In this document: one piece after another, positions 33,901 through 56,150 of the stretch | How positions within the stretch are numbered: position 1 is the first letter of the stretch | Layout: each line of letters opens with the position of its first letter | NCBI GenBank assembly: GCA_023512835.1 | Contig: CM042090.1 | Coordinates: 18,382,356-18,446,355 of the forward strand | Origin: Taxillus chinensis | Lineage: Eukaryota; Streptophyta; Magnoliopsida; Santalales; Loranthaceae | Reading direction: 5' to 3' | Length of the DNA: 64,000 bases | Made by a program: the position numbers and the translations under genes | Notes under the pieces: generated by a model | The model's input: the letters and a program-made list of their open reading frames with translations, nothing else | Told to the model about the DNA's origin: nothing | The model's database searches: none

Positions 33901-36576
33901 CAGTGAGAAAAAAAAAAACACGGATGAGGCAACGTAAAAGCTTGGGCGCAGACATCGCCGCAAGCACGTAACATCCCGTGATTAACTGATTGGATTTTAA
34001 GTCTGGAAATACGTACCGTGTTATAATATATTCTTCTGGTCCTGTCTTCTCAACTAATAATCGACAATCCAGAAAGAAAAAGTGTCCCTCTCGTTCTCGT
34101 ACCGAGAGAGGATGTGAGCTGTATTGATTAGATTAGTAGTGCTTGTTAGCTGTATCATTCTCACATATAAATGAAGCTACCTGTTTTTAACACCCAGCGA
34201 CAACTCAAGAATCAATAAATGAACAAATGTTTTTTTTTTTTAATAAAATTATAGGGAAACTTTTAGTTTCTATCATTTTTTAGTTAAATTATTTTTTATT
34301 TTTTTATATAAATATATACCATCATATATTTTTTAAATTAATTTCTATATCATTAAAATCATATTTTATATTAATTTTTATTTAATAATAATTTTTTTAT
34401 AATTTAATATGAAATAAAAGTAAATATTATAAAAAGTTAAAAGGGAGAGATAATAGAAATTTTTTATATATAATTTAATAATCAGTAAATTATATAATTA
34501 TATAGAAAAAATTAAATATAAAATTTAATAATTCTCTTCTTAAGGAGCAGATTAACACAAGGAGTTGTTACTGTGCTCTTACTTCTTTTTTTTCTGAATC
34601 TAATAGCTTTTGGATCGAGACATTATTAATTTATCAAAAACATTTCTTATGTCAAAACTCTTTTGTTTCTTCATCGATTTTTTATCTTTTAAAATGCGCG
34701 CCATTTCTACATATATTTGAATAAGAAATTATAATAAAAAATTATTTGCGTGTGCTCTCGTATTTGATGAAGGGTAGGGCCTCAATCATGGAGCACCTGA
34801 TATTTGGTCATATTCCACCGTTGTATTTGTAGTAGATACGCACAAGCATTCCTCCGCCTTTTAAACTAGGAATAAAATTGATAACAATTATTATAATATT
34901 TCCTGTTTTCTTTCTCTATTGCCGTTGTCGCACCAGGACGACTCCCCATCGACACCAAGTAAGTTTAAGTCAAACAAGTCTCCGTTGTCAAAGAAAATTT
35001 CTAGATTGCGAAAATCAATTTATTATAATTAAAATAAATGATAATAATAAAAATCAAACGGACCAAAAGAGAAGCTATAGGAGATGAATACACATTTTTT
35101 AAATGAAAAATAATACAAGTTTATCCTTTAAAGTTCATTATAATTAGTCAAAATAATGCTTTAATAATTATTTTAACCCTAGTAATAATTTCTAAAAACA
35201 TTTAAATAGTATAATACAAGTCTAGCTTTATAAAGGTTTTATCTTTTTATCCTCTTAAAAAATAATATATATTGACCTGAATTTGGATTATCGTTACATA
35301 CATAATATATATATATATATATAATATTAACATATTGACTTTCTTTTCATTTTATTTTTAGAGATTATTTTTAAATAATCTCGTGTTTCTCGTCTAAGTA
35401 GCTGATCCATTAACTTTATAGCAAGAGGTCGCGTGTTCGATTTCAGTGGCCAGCAGAACAGGGTAAGATTATTTTGGATAGAATATGTATAGTGGGTTGT
35501 AATAAAAATAAATAAATAAAATAGTTAAATAATTTTAAAACATTTTTTTGGTTGATGTTTTAGTTTAATATTTATAATTATTGCTCAAATACAAAAAAAT
35601 ATATGGACTTCAATCGTTGTTGAATTGTTAGATTTATGTTTCTTTTCGTTTAATTTTTTCATTGTGGCACATTATTATAATTTATTTTAGTTTTTTATGT
35701 TCATCTTAGGTTTGCAAACGAAAAATATTAATAACTAATATGTCAAATGATATTCCTAATTATTTCCAATCGAGTTGAAAATTCAATAAGAAAATATTCA
35801 ATTGTTCGTATATTTGAATTGATTTGAACCTTTTGAAAGTGTAGAATTAGTTAATTAAAAAGCAGTGGCTGAATTTTATTAATTTCTTATTCTTAGACTT
35901 CATCAGAATATAAGCCCCTATTAGGTTCAATTTAAGAACTGGTCATTATGCTTCCCTTGTAACCTAAGTTATTGATTATTATTATTATAAATTTTTTATC
36001 GGTTTCTTTAGCTTATTTTGCCCACCCGGTCGATTGATTTAAGATAAAAATCTGCATTACAAACTATTCTTGAATGAACCATAGCTGACATTTATATATG
36101 AATTATGATTATTTTATTATTTTAAAAATAGCTAACTATTCATTATTTTATTATGATTATTTATATATGAACCATAGCTAACTATTCATGGAAGCCACTT
36201 TCTATATATATATATAGTTTTTACATATATGGGATAATGTTACTAGGAGTATTATTTTAGATGAGATATTACATGAACACCACTAAATATAACTTAACAG
36301 AGTCCAAATTAGACTATTTCCAATGTGTAGATTGAAAAAACATGAATAACTATTAAGTGATATGTATAATTACACACACATACATATGTCTAATTACATG
36401 GTCGAGCTAATTAGATCAGTTTCTGCCCAATAGCACTCATGCAAATCGCTCTGGCCACCAAGAATTAGTTCACACACCTCACCTCATGACACATACTTTC
36501 CATGTACAATTCTTCCCGCTAAATTTGCTACACAAACGTCCTCTAAATGACACTCCTTCGCCGTACATACATATCC
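30992..36576. other. 5.6-kb AT-rich intergenic region
   Basis: The first about 150 bases are the subtilase promoter side. The rest has no recognised gene. It contains TA microsatellites at about 32533-32554, 32847-32871 and 35307-35322. Long runs of A/T lie at 31930-32320 and 34250-34520. A tRNA-like SINE candidate lies at 35385-35525. Confidence 0.55.
35385..35525 (+). mobile_element. tRNA-derived SINE-like sequence
   Basis: CGTCTAAGTAGCTGATCC (about 35391) resembles a polymerase III A box. GGTCGCGTGTTCGATTTC (35427-35444) resembles a B box / T-loop, at a tRNA-like distance. The sequence does not fold into a full tRNA and continues for about 75 bases to an A-rich tail of AATAAA-type repeats at about 35500-35521. 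Head plus A-rich tail is the plan of a plant SINE. Confidence 0.42.
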
Positions 36577-36585
36577 TATATATAG
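36577..36585 (+). promoter_or_regulatory. probable TATA box of the glycine-rich protein gene
   Basis: CC-TATATATAG-AG is a strong plant TATA consensus. It predicts transcription from about 36610 and a leader of about 230 nt. A second TA-rich stretch at 36803-36810 is too near the start codon to serve. Confidence 0.55.
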
Positions 36586-36668
36586 AGTTTCCAACCATAT
36601 TGCCTTCAAGGCACCATCTACCACCAGCTCGCCCATCTCCATTACCCATTTTGTACATCTTTATCTGC

Positions 36669-36731
36669 ATGAACTACCAACTCCGTTTTCCATATTCTGC
36701 ATGCATGTTCCTTCAGTGTTCCAGTATGTGA
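36669..36731 (+). other. uORF of 20 codons in the predicted leader of the glycine-rich gene
   Basis: ATG at 36669 opens a 20-codon frame closed by TGA at 36729-36731, about 110 nt before the main start. If the TATA box at 36577 is used, this uORF lies in the leader and could reduce translation. Confidence 0.35.
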
Positions 36732-36840
36732 TCAGACTTTCAACTCCTTACTCCTACTAGAAACAGTAGACATTAGGGAACTAGGGTGGTTTAACTTTCT
36801 CTCATATAATTTGGTGCGGGTTCTTTCACAATTTTGCCAT

Positions 36841-37725
36841 ATGGGAAATCACGGAATTTTTGTTTTTGGGGCTGTCGTGCTTCTGGATTTGGGGCTCTTT
36901 AGCTGCCTGGCTACCGCAACCACAAGAACGGGAGGAGGTAAGTTTTTCCCGGATGATAAGGTTGGCGCACTGAAAGGCAGACAACAGAATAAGACTGCAG
37001 AAATAGGTCTACATGGGGAAGATGTAGCTGCTGGAGGTGGTCATCGAGGAAATTACGATGGTGACAAGATGAGAAGCCGATACCAATCCACTTCTGTTGG
37101 GGGATTGAGTGTTGGACCTCGCAACGAAGTTCAAGAACAGAAGGAAGGAGGCGTTTCACCAACAGCTGGAGGGGTTGAATTGGAAGTTGGTAGTGATGGC
37201 TATGGTAGCAGTGGCAATGGTGGTGGCAGTGGTAGGGGTTGTTGCATTGGAAGTGGCCCTGGTTATAGTTCTGGAGCGGGCCAAGGTGGCGGTGGTGGCG
37301 GCGGGTATGGTTCCGGAGCAGGCCATGGTGGCGGATTCGGTGCAGGTGGTGGAAATGGCAATGGCTATGATTCAGGAGATGGAGGAGGTGGTTTTGGGTC
37401 AGGGTCAGGTTCAGGATATGGTGGTGGTGGAGGTCCGAGATATGGGGGCGGAATTGGTGGTGGATTTGGCGGCGGTGGCGGGGGGTCCGGTTATGGGAGT
37501 GGCGGTGGAGGATCAGGGTATCGTGGTGACCAAGGAGGTGTTGGTGGAGGAGCAGGGTACGGAGGTGGCAATGGTGCAGGGGGTGGCATAGGTGGTGCAG
37601 GCAGTGGATATCCTAGCAGAGACGAGAAAGGCTCAGAAAGTGGTGTGGAAAGAAAATCTGGTCGTGGGGAGGCTATGGTTATGGATATGGATAATAAGCC
37701 TGACGAGGGTCATGGAAAGAACTAG
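36841..37725 (+). CDS. secreted glycine-rich protein
   Basis: A single exon encodes 294 residues from Met at 36841. Residues 1-28 (MGNHGIFVFGAVVLLDLG onward, ending near TATA) form a signal peptide. About 28-105 is a normal polar segment. About 105-265 is a Gly-rich core with irregular GGGxG, GYGSG and GSGSG repeats and regularly spaced Tyr and Phe, interrupted by one CC pair (GRGCCIGSG). The tail is charged and ends EGHGKN. This composition marks structural glycine-rich proteins of the plant cell wall, where Tyr may be cross-linked. There are no RNA-binding or cysteine-rich C-terminal domains, so it fits the simple secreted class. The repeat region is open in a second frame because of its GGN codons; that is a shadow. 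The gene is convergent with CK2 alpha. Confidence 0.88.
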   Translation: MGNHGIFVFGAVVLLDLGLFSCLATATTRTGGGKFFPDDKVGALKGRQQNKTAEIGLHGEDVAAGGGHRGNYDGDKMRSRYQSTSVGGLSVGPRNEVQEQKEGGVSPTAGGVELEVGSDGYGSSGNGGGSGRGCCIGSGPGYSSGAGQGGGGGGGYGSGAGHGGGFGAGGGNGNGYDSGDGGGGFGSGSGSGYGGGGGPRYGGGIGGGFGGGGGGSGYGSGGGGSGYRGDQGGVGGGAGYGGGNGAGGGIGGAGSGYPSRDEKGSESGVERKSGRGEAMVMDMDNKPDEGHGKN

Positions 37726-38696
37726 AGAGCGCCAACTACGTTGTTATGACTAATAAGGACCAAAACAGAAAACAAAAAACAAAAAAACTCCTGTTCATTG
37801 TCCATCAGCTTTCATATGCTTTAGATTCTATTTTCATGTTGTAGCAAGCCAAACAATGGGCTCTAATAAGTTCGTTTTCTCTAAATGCAATCAGTTTGAA
37901 ATGTATGAAACTAGGAAGGGTTGATTCGGTGAGAATGAGAAAGTTACTGGACAAAGCAATAATGAGAGAACATAAACAGTAACACCAGATGAAACTTAAT
38001 TACTTAAACGATGAAGTTGAACTGACAGCTACTTTCGATTGGTTTGACCATAGTTTCCAAATGTGACTAACGTTAAAGCGCGGTAACAAAGTTAAGTTGA
38101 ACTGAGATTACTTGAACGAATGAATTAGGTCAAAATATATTGCCCATTTAAGCGTTCTCTTTTTCTTGATGTGTTTCCGTTATCAGACAATGTCGCATGA
38201 ATAATTTTCGTCCTCATATTTGGAAATATATGTGAGATGGGTTTAGCGTAATGATTGGGATAACTAAATAAAGAACATATTTCCAACCATCTTGCAACGT
38301 CGCCACAAGCACCAAAGGCTTTGTTGCGTGCTTTGTCTGACCTGTATTATATAATGATAATAATGATAATAAGGCCGTTGATAGTAATAGGCTAATAACA
38401 CCTGCCAACAAATAGCATCGCCGTCACAATTCTTCAACTACTCGTCAACAATGTCGGGAACAATGGCAATCACCATGGACTGAGGGACAGTGGATAACGA
38501 TCATTCATTCCCATACGAAAACTTCCTGTATAAACAGTGTCCGACGCATAAAATACAACATACTATGGAAGACGTCGAAGAACGCGCCATCACACGCAGT
38601 TAATGGTGTTGCGTATGTGACATTAAATACATCCACATCAACTTGTGTGAGGCGGGTAAAGGCTTGCCCAAGTGAAGACACTACCAGAAGTTTTAT
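37726..38696. other. shared 3-prime flank of the convergent glycine-rich and CK2 genes
   Basis: No additional gene seen. The CK2 3-prime UTR runs leftwards from 38696 and that of the glycine-rich gene rightwards from 37726. Their exact ends cannot be read. Confidence 0.5.
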
Positions 38697-47725
<9,029 letters not shown>

Positions 47726-49099
47726 GACTGCGCTACGCTGCCGCGTCGATATCTACGACGTACAAGTTTGGATTTATTAGTGAGGCGGAGTGGGCGGGTG
47801 TCCTCCGACTACGTGTTCTATTTAGGGAATATTTACTTGAAAAGCAATCCACTCCAATATTATTTTCTATTATATTTCAATTCTATTTAAAAAAAATTAT
47901 CCATAATGAAGAGAGAGAAACAAAGTTGGCAGATGTGAAAGTGAGAATAAAGTTTTTAATGAATAAAAAAATTGAAGATTAAACTATAATTTAAAAAAAA
48001 AGAGTTATTTTTAAAATTTCACGAGGAGAATAGAATAGTGTTGTAGAGGTTTTTAAATACGTTATAGTTGTTCTTAAACATATTTTCTATTTTTCTTAAC
48101 ATACGAGTAATAAATATTTTACAATTCAAGTACTTTTTAAATTAGACACTACTAATAAACATTATTAGTCAAACACATACATGGTTCTAAATTTTTTTTT
48201 TATATACTTTTTAGCATATAAACATATTTCAAATGACAATTCAACCTCTTATTAAAATTTTAAAAATGGTATAAGGATAGACCCCATGCGGTTGTCATTT
48301 TATGCACTCCCAACCTCTTATTATCGATTTGTGAAAATTAACATTTAGGTGACTTATGGTGTAATTATTATACAATAAATTAATAAAAAGTATGAACATT
48401 TTAAAATTTTGAAAACCTCGACTTAAAATTTTCCTATCGTTCATTGAATTTATCGAATAGCCTCATGTTTTTATTCCTTCCAAAATTATGTTGGATTCAT
48501 CATTCATGTGAATGTATATATGTAAGACTTACAAGTGTTTATAAGCCAAAAGTGTTTTTTAATTGTTTAACAACAAGTTTATCAGAGATTTCACAATTTA
48601 ACTTCCAATTTTAACCGATTGTATAACCGATTTTACTTTATTTCAAGAAATAAAGTCATAAATTTTTAAAAAATGATTAAAAACCCGATCATGCCTCATG
48701 TAATTGTTGCGGTCATGTTAAAGGCAGCGGTACACAACAATAGTCGGTTGATGCTTGCTGGCATCATAAAAATGCCTTTTTTGCGTATGATTAATTTTAA
48801 GAGTAGTTGCGTTTTTCCGGTGAAATCAGCGCCACAAATCACATGAACGGAACATGGCGTTGGGACAATGGCGCGCCGTTGCAACATCCATCTGCCCCGA
48901 GCGGGCGACTCACGTGGTACAGAGCCCGCGCGTCAACATCGCCAATTAACGAAACCATGCGTTTATTGTCGATGGTAACGTTGAACATTCTGTATATTCC
49001 TAGTTCGTTTATAGTTAATTTGTTGTTAATCGTTTGTGTCGGGGCATGCAAACTAGTTTATATTTGAATTGTTCCCTTACGTGTGTGTGTGTGGATGTG
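47726..49099. other. divergent upstream region between CK2 alpha and the MEWW gene
   Basis: Directly upstream of the kinase start (47726-47820) the DNA is GC-richer, as expected for a leader and promoter. 47880-48680 is AT-rich without genes. 48790-48960 is GC-richer again, with GGCGCGCC and CACGTG-like motifs, and may be promoter DNA of the plus-strand gene. Confidence 0.45.
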
Positions 49100-49110
49100 T
49101 ATATATATAG
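49100..49110 (+). promoter_or_regulatory. possible TATA box of the MEWW gene
   Basis: TATATATATAG runs straight into a GA dinucleotide repeat (49110-49125), a common arrangement at plant core promoters. Transcription would start near 49135. Confidence 0.4.
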
Positions 49111-49287
49111 AGAGAGAGAGAGAGATTCAGGATCGTTTCTGTGCATGAAAATTAATCAGTACTCGTGAAAATTGAAGCACTTGATATTCCTTGTCTTCTC
49201 GATCCCTTCATCTTTTGTTGTGAGCTTTCTCGCCGACAATATTAATACTGGTCTGCTCAGCCGAGTCGCACGTCCACCAATATCGTT

Positions 49288-49305
49288 CGTACGTAATTAC
49301 GTACG
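49288..49305. repeat. perfect 18-bp palindrome in the leader
   Basis: CGTACGTAATTACGTACG is exactly self-complementary and ends six bases before the upstream candidate ATG at 49312. It could form a cruciform or bind a dimeric factor, or a hairpin if transcribed. Confidence 0.9.
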
Positions 49306-49380
49306 TGCATCATGCCTTTCTTTTTCACCGATTCTGACCTCCTCGCTCCGTTGCCGGAGGAGAACAAAAACACGATAGCC

Positions 49381-50355
49381 ATGGAGTGGTGGCATACAAT
49401 GATGTTCTGCATAACTCAAGTGTGGTTTGGACTCGCCAGGCGCCTCCGGTTTCGCAAAACGGGTAAGGTTCATGTCATTGCCATGCTGAAATTGAAAGCC
49501 ATATTAACCTGTTAGCTAGTTAGCTAGCTTGTACGTTGCTTAATTGGTCTCTTCCCTTGTCGGGACGGATATTGTAGAGGCGTTTATAATTTGTCTAACC
49601 ACCAACCCCAACGTACGTGTGGGATTTAATTAGTTTCACCCCCTACACATAGGAGGATTAGACTTCCTAGGGCCTCTCTTTCATCCAAATGCTGCCTGGC
49701 GAGGTTTTCCACTTACGACGTAGGATATAAACCCAACACAATCAAGATAGCATCCTATTTGTCGTCGATAAATGATGTGGGTGTGGCCGCGTGGGTATTT
49801 AGTTTTATTATCACGTATACCATTAATCATACCATCATCACCAGGCGTCGACCCAGAAAGGGCAAACAATAAACTCATTCGTGCTATGGCTTTGAGTTTT
49901 AGCCCTTTCAGGGATCCTGGTTCACAGACAGCACACACAGATCCCCAATTAACAAAGACACTGCTAAATACTTTGGCTGCTTGTATTTTGCTGCATTATG
50001 TGTACTGTTTAGGCAATTACCTCTGCTTACTAATGATGCCATTTGTTTTTGTTTTTTGTACCCAACAGGTTTAATGAAGTTACACCATGATGTGAAGACA
50101 TGCGAGTACGAGGATGTGCAAGTGATGTGGGAGATGCTGAAGATTGCTGATTCAGAGCTTACACGAACCCCTGATAGGAGAATCAAGAAGAGGCATTTCT
50201 GGAATATCACCGAGTGGCCTAAGCGTGCACCATATTCGTGTGGCAGCTATTCTGATCGTACCTTCTATATGGGCGCGAATGACTGCTATAAAAATATAAT
50301 TATCAGCTCACACGCTAAGGTCACTGTGTCTCAGAAACATCAATGTGGAGATTGA
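49381..50355 (+). CDS. small plant-specific protein of unknown function (MEWW type), two exons
   Basis: Exons to 49462 and 50069-50355 join in phase 1. From Met at 49381 the product has 122 residues; from the in-frame Met at 49312 it has 145 residues. I prefer 49381 because MEWWHTM resembles the start of small plant proteins I remember, and the upstream 23 residues look unrelated. The N-terminus is an amphipathic/hydrophobic stretch (MMFCITQVWFGLARRL). Exon 2 carries the most conserved-looking block, KLHHDVKTCEYEDVQVMWEM, then a basic region RRIKKRHFWNITEW. The last about 40 residues (to QKHQCGD) look unlike a family tail and may come from loss of an earlier stop. There are no catalytic motifs. 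The 606-bp intron has a good donor (G|GTAAGG) and acceptor (CCCAACAG). Confidence 0.68.
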
Positions 50356-52880
50356 TCGAGAATGGTGATTCACTTTCGGGTAAATACATGTTATAAAATA
50401 AAATAAAATAAAGAGAGAGAGAGAGAGAGAGAGAGATGAGTGAATCGTCAAAAGAGGCTTTTCATTATCTGGTTGCCTTGTCTCTGCCCTGTTAGGAAAT
50501 AAATTGAGATCGATGAGTGTATTGTTTGTATATAACGAATGATTAAGCATTAATTAGTTGAAATTGTTTATTTGGACACTGCGTAAGTGGATTATACGTT
50601 GAATCTGGGGTTATTTTTTGCATTGTAGTTTTGAAGTTTTTATCCGTTAGAACAATGTAACTTCAATTTACTGGAATGATATTTAATTTGATTGTGTGTA
50701 TATAAGAGGATTGACATTAGTCTCATAGGATCAATGTCAAAGATGAAAATTTATATTTTTAAATAATTTAATCTAAAAATTTTCTTTTTTGATTAGTCAT
50801 TTTATTTATCAAAATAATAATATAAATATTTATAGAGAGAGAGTTTTTATTGTAACTTTCAATCTATATGATAGTCAAATTTGATGAAACTTGTAGATTT
50901 ATTGTAACTAAAACTTATCATTTAATATTTTAGTGATTTCAAAAGTAGCTATGTTTTTTTATTTTTATTGAATTTTAAATTTGCATTGGCTTTAAGTGAG
51001 TGATCTAAAACAGCAAATGAGGGGTGGGGGAAAGAGTTCAATAAAAAATAAATAAAAGATAAATCTTTGCATCTATGGTTTTGACTTTATTTTAGTAGTT
51101 TATGCAAAATGTTTTATCAGTTTATATATTAATTTTTTATTCCTATCTCCATTGCTAAATAATATATGCATGATTTTAATTGCCAATATTTTTATTTACT
51201 ATGCACTTTACTTTATGAACGAAACATGCAAGTAGGCAAAACAAACGGTGTATGCTTAAGTAATAATTTGAATTATTCAAATATAAAGCATAATAGTCTA
51301 TCGAAAGCATCTACAAAAATATACCAAACTTATGCTAGACTAAAGATATACAACATAAACTTATCTTATGAATAAATAAATGGTAATTTTGTAAGGTAAC
51401 TATAGAAAAGTTCTATGTGAAGATGGCAACCACCATTATGGAGTAACTAAATTGGATAAAGATACCTATTGGTGAGACATAAGATAATCTCATAACGCTT
51501 AGAACTATATATCAAAATTTTGAATAGGAAAACAACATTCTCTAAGAGGGACGAGAATATTAACCTAAAAGGAATCAATATTCATTTGAGAATGTAACTA
51601 ATTTGATGAAGAACGATAGAAGGAAAATGAAGGTAATGAAAACTCTAATGTACATTATTTTGATTTTTTTTTTTAACGAGAAAGTTCAGATTTTTTTCAT
51701 AATAAAGACAAAATAAATAAATTAAAGTAATGTTCATCAATGGCCAATAAAAGGGAAACTATGATGCCATAATAGTAGAAAGTTAAGGTACTTTATTGTT
51801 GCTTGTTTCAAAGAAAAATAAAAATAAAAATGAAATAAATCATAATGATAAAATTCAAAAGAAAAATATTGCCTTTAAAGAGAAAGTTAGAAAGAGACAA
51901 GTCAGCAAGTAGCTATAACATCAACATTAAGAAAAAAACAGAAATCCTAACTAAGATAATGAGCCCAGAGACAAAATTAACTTTTGCCTGATGATAGATT
52001 CAAAGTTATAATCTATTGATGAACTTAATCTAATAATAAATTCTCTTAAATTGGAACTTAAATTTGATAATAAGAAAAAACTTGAGATTATTATTATATT
52101 CATGGTATGAAGAGAATTAGGTTAAAATGTTTGAAAAATAATTGCAATAAACTATGGATAATAATGAAAAGCTTAAAATAGTGAAAATGAGTGGCATAAC
52201 ATTAAAACGGATAAATTAGAGTTTAAAATTGATATTAAAAGTAGTAATGACTACGCAACTAAATGATTGAGTTTTGATTCACAATATGATCATAAAAGAT
52301 TGCTTTTGTATCATTGTAGCACAAAGATTCTCATTGAATTTGTATTGGTGGGACGATAAAATATGATTACAGAAAAGAAGTGACACAAGTTATTTCTAAA
52401 TAAAAAGTCAAAGATAAGAAACCTGAAACTATTAGGAAAGCTAGTTTTAATAAACAAATACTCAATTTACACTCAACATAGAATGACTAATATGTATTTG
52501 TTTTGCAAGAGTGTAAGATATTAGTATGACACCGTTGGAGTGCAAGTGAATAGGATAGTTAGATTAATAAAGAGGAAATAATTGAATCAATCATTTAAAT
52601 TTGATTCAACAAAAAATATAAAAAAACAAGAAAAATTAAAACCTTGGTAAAAAGACTTTTGAATCTAAATAGAAAATATTAGTACCTTCTATCATACATA
52701 ATTTTTTTATAAGAAAATTATTCTGAAAAAAGAATTATTTTTTGTTTTCAAATGAAAAAGCAGGTAAAATTATCTCGTTGGAAAAAGAAGAAAGAAGCTG
52801 CTAAATGCGTAATATTTTCACATATTTCCAAACGTCGGCGTTTTTATAGTAGTAGGTCGAGGGCCGGGCCGGGAGAACCA
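50356..52880. other. AT-rich intergenic region
   Basis: A GA repeat at about 50412-50435 lies in the probable 3-prime UTR. From 50700 to 52750 the DNA is A-rich with stops in all frames and no exon signal. 51370-52700 reads like degraded mobile-element DNA, but no motif survives to name it. Confidence 0.5.
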
Positions 52881-52912
<32 letters not shown>

Positions 52913-52922
52913 TATATATAAT
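52881..52922. repeat. (TA)n microsatellite upstream of RPS29
   Basis: About 40 bp of TA repeat with one AA interruption, some 55 bp upstream of the RPS29 TATA box. Just before it, GGGCCGGGCCGGG resembles a GGGCC-type element of the kind found in ribosomal-protein promoters. Confidence 0.95.
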
Positions 52923-52975
52923 AAAAATAATTTAAAAATATCACAGCTTCTCACACGTCCCGGTCCGTGCCGCTG

Positions 52976-52981
52976 TATAAA
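52976..52981 (+). promoter_or_regulatory. RPS29: probable TATA box of RPS29
   Basis: TATAAA lies 75 bp before the start codon. It predicts initiation in or just after a pyrimidine-rich stretch (CTTCCCTCTTTC) and a leader of about 50 nt, typical for ribosomal-protein genes. Confidence 0.6.
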
Positions 52982-53055
52982 TTACAACTTCCCTCTTTCG
53001 AAATCTAGGGTATTGTGTGTCGTGGAGGTTCATCCGAGTTACGATCTGCGCAATC

Positions 53056-54561
<1,506 letters not shown>

Positions 54562-54974
54562 AGCTTGCAAGGAATCAGTGATCCGATGGATGCATTTGGT
54601 CCAGAATATCGTCATTATATGCATTGCTCTCCTTTTTTTTAGAGAATTATTCTTCCATGTTTGGTCTGGTGGACTATTGATTTGATGCTGTTTCTAAATT
54701 TTGAAGACCATGTGAACCTTTTATTTTAGCTGTCATTTATTAATAATACTGAGTTGCAAAGTTCATGTGACAGAATATAGTGGTTTCATGGTAATCCTGG
54801 GAAATGTTCGTGTTGATTTAATATTCAGTAAATTATCAATTGCCTAGAGTACCAGTTTATTCGCGTATGCGGGTCCTCAAGCATAAAAGTTTTTGTAGAG
54901 CTGCGTGCCTCTTCATTTTCAAATTTTGAGCATGCTTCCCATGCACGTGCACTGTGTGCTTGTGAGTCTATAAT
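54562..54974. other. probable 3-prime UTR of RPS29
   Basis: T-rich DNA without further coding signal on the plus strand. It meets the end of the PPDK-derived fragment on the minus strand. Confidence 0.5.
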
Positions 54975-56150
54975 AGTTGAAACAAGGTGTTTGTTTCAAA
55001 TGGGTCGCTTTGCAGAATGCCTTAGTAATGTATGCAGGCACCAGCTTGCCAACATCATCTCTACTGTACCCATAAATCATCTGTGTCAGTTCGTTAGTCC
55101 CGAAGGAGATGAATTCTGCCTCCTTTGCAATCTGTCATCAAGACAATGAGGCACCTCATTGCTGTTTGCTGTATTTTTGTAAATATGAATATGGTATCTG
55201 ATTTGTCAGCGGCTATTATCCTATAATAAATGGGGAAATGTTTAAACAGATGCATGTATTGAACCGAAGAACATCTACATTGTGGTGGCAAGTTTCCTAC
55301 TAATCCATGCAATTTTTTTCAATGCTCTAGTATCGACTCTTAGGTAAAAATACCATAATTCACCAATCGGCTCATGTTAGCATTTATCGAAGCAGAGATT
55401 TTCCCAGCATACCTCGTCAGCCACCAGAGCAGCTCTTGGAAACCTCAATCAAAGGTCCTACTTTGTATATCAACAAGGAACTCATCTCAGAGAACACATC
55501 CTTTGCGACCCCATGTATCAGTGACTCAGTGTCACTAGATGGCCGAGTTCCTGCCACACTAATGTTGAATGAATATTTTAACTTTTTTGTGACTCAGAAT
55601 ATACAAAGATTGATAAAAGCCCAAAATGATGAGGCAAATTATATTGAGGAATCATCCCTGTGGAGTGCCAACAAGGGGAACCATTATCTCTGGAAGAACT
55701 TTGACATCATTACTGCTCACTGAGACAGCGGCCTGAAAGATTGCCTGAGCTTGCATTTCTGTTAGTTCTGGGGTAGGATATCCCCAACCTGTTGAGACAC
55801 AATCATGAACCCAAAAATAAATAAATAAATAAATAAAAATAAAAATAAAAACTCTAGTCCCAGTAGTTAATGTTCAATCTAACAAATGTAAGGTACCTGC
55901 AGCCTCAAACAAAGCATGGGATTTACTTCTGATAATTTCTCAATCCTCGAGAGAACTTCATCTTCTGTCATGCCAGTCTCTGTGGTTAATTCTCCAACAA
56001 TCTGTTCAAGATCACCTTCTGGAAGAAATAAAATGGAAAACTATTTTTGCAAGTCTCCCGTGTATGTCCTGGCAATGCGATGTGGTGCAACTTCCAATGA
56101 TGTTATGCCACATCAGCGCTTATGCGGGAAAGTAAAAGCAAGTTAAACAA
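54975..56150 (-). pseudogene. PPDK: unprocessed fragment of a pyruvate orthophosphate dikinase gene
   Basis: Four consecutive exon remnants of the PPDK C-terminal region are readable on the minus strand. About 56150-55897 gives [19 protein letters not shown] and [12 protein letters not shown]. 55788-55658 gives LGISY, then [17 protein letters not shown] and [13 protein letters not shown]. 55550-55413 gives ELGHLVTL, KDVFSEM, YKVGPLIEV and RAALVADE. 55131 to about 54975 gives [18 protein letters not shown] and [12 protein letters not shown]. Introns are still present, so it arose by DNA duplication, not retroposition. It is dead: there is an extra base in ISY/PEL, an extra base before RAALVADE, a frame change in the ELGH block, a lost base after the [10 protein letters not shown] stretch, an in-frame stop upstream of LPEGD, and the donor after GTPQ is GG instead of GT. 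The active enzyme converts pyruvate to phosphoenolpyruvate in plastids and cytosol. The N-terminal two thirds are absent. Confidence 0.88.

Noticed and set aside
37109..37591. 160-codon open frame overlapping the glycine-rich gene
   Set aside because: It is the shifted frame of GGN-rich codons and reads as a Val/Met/Ala-rich shadow without a start signal of its own.
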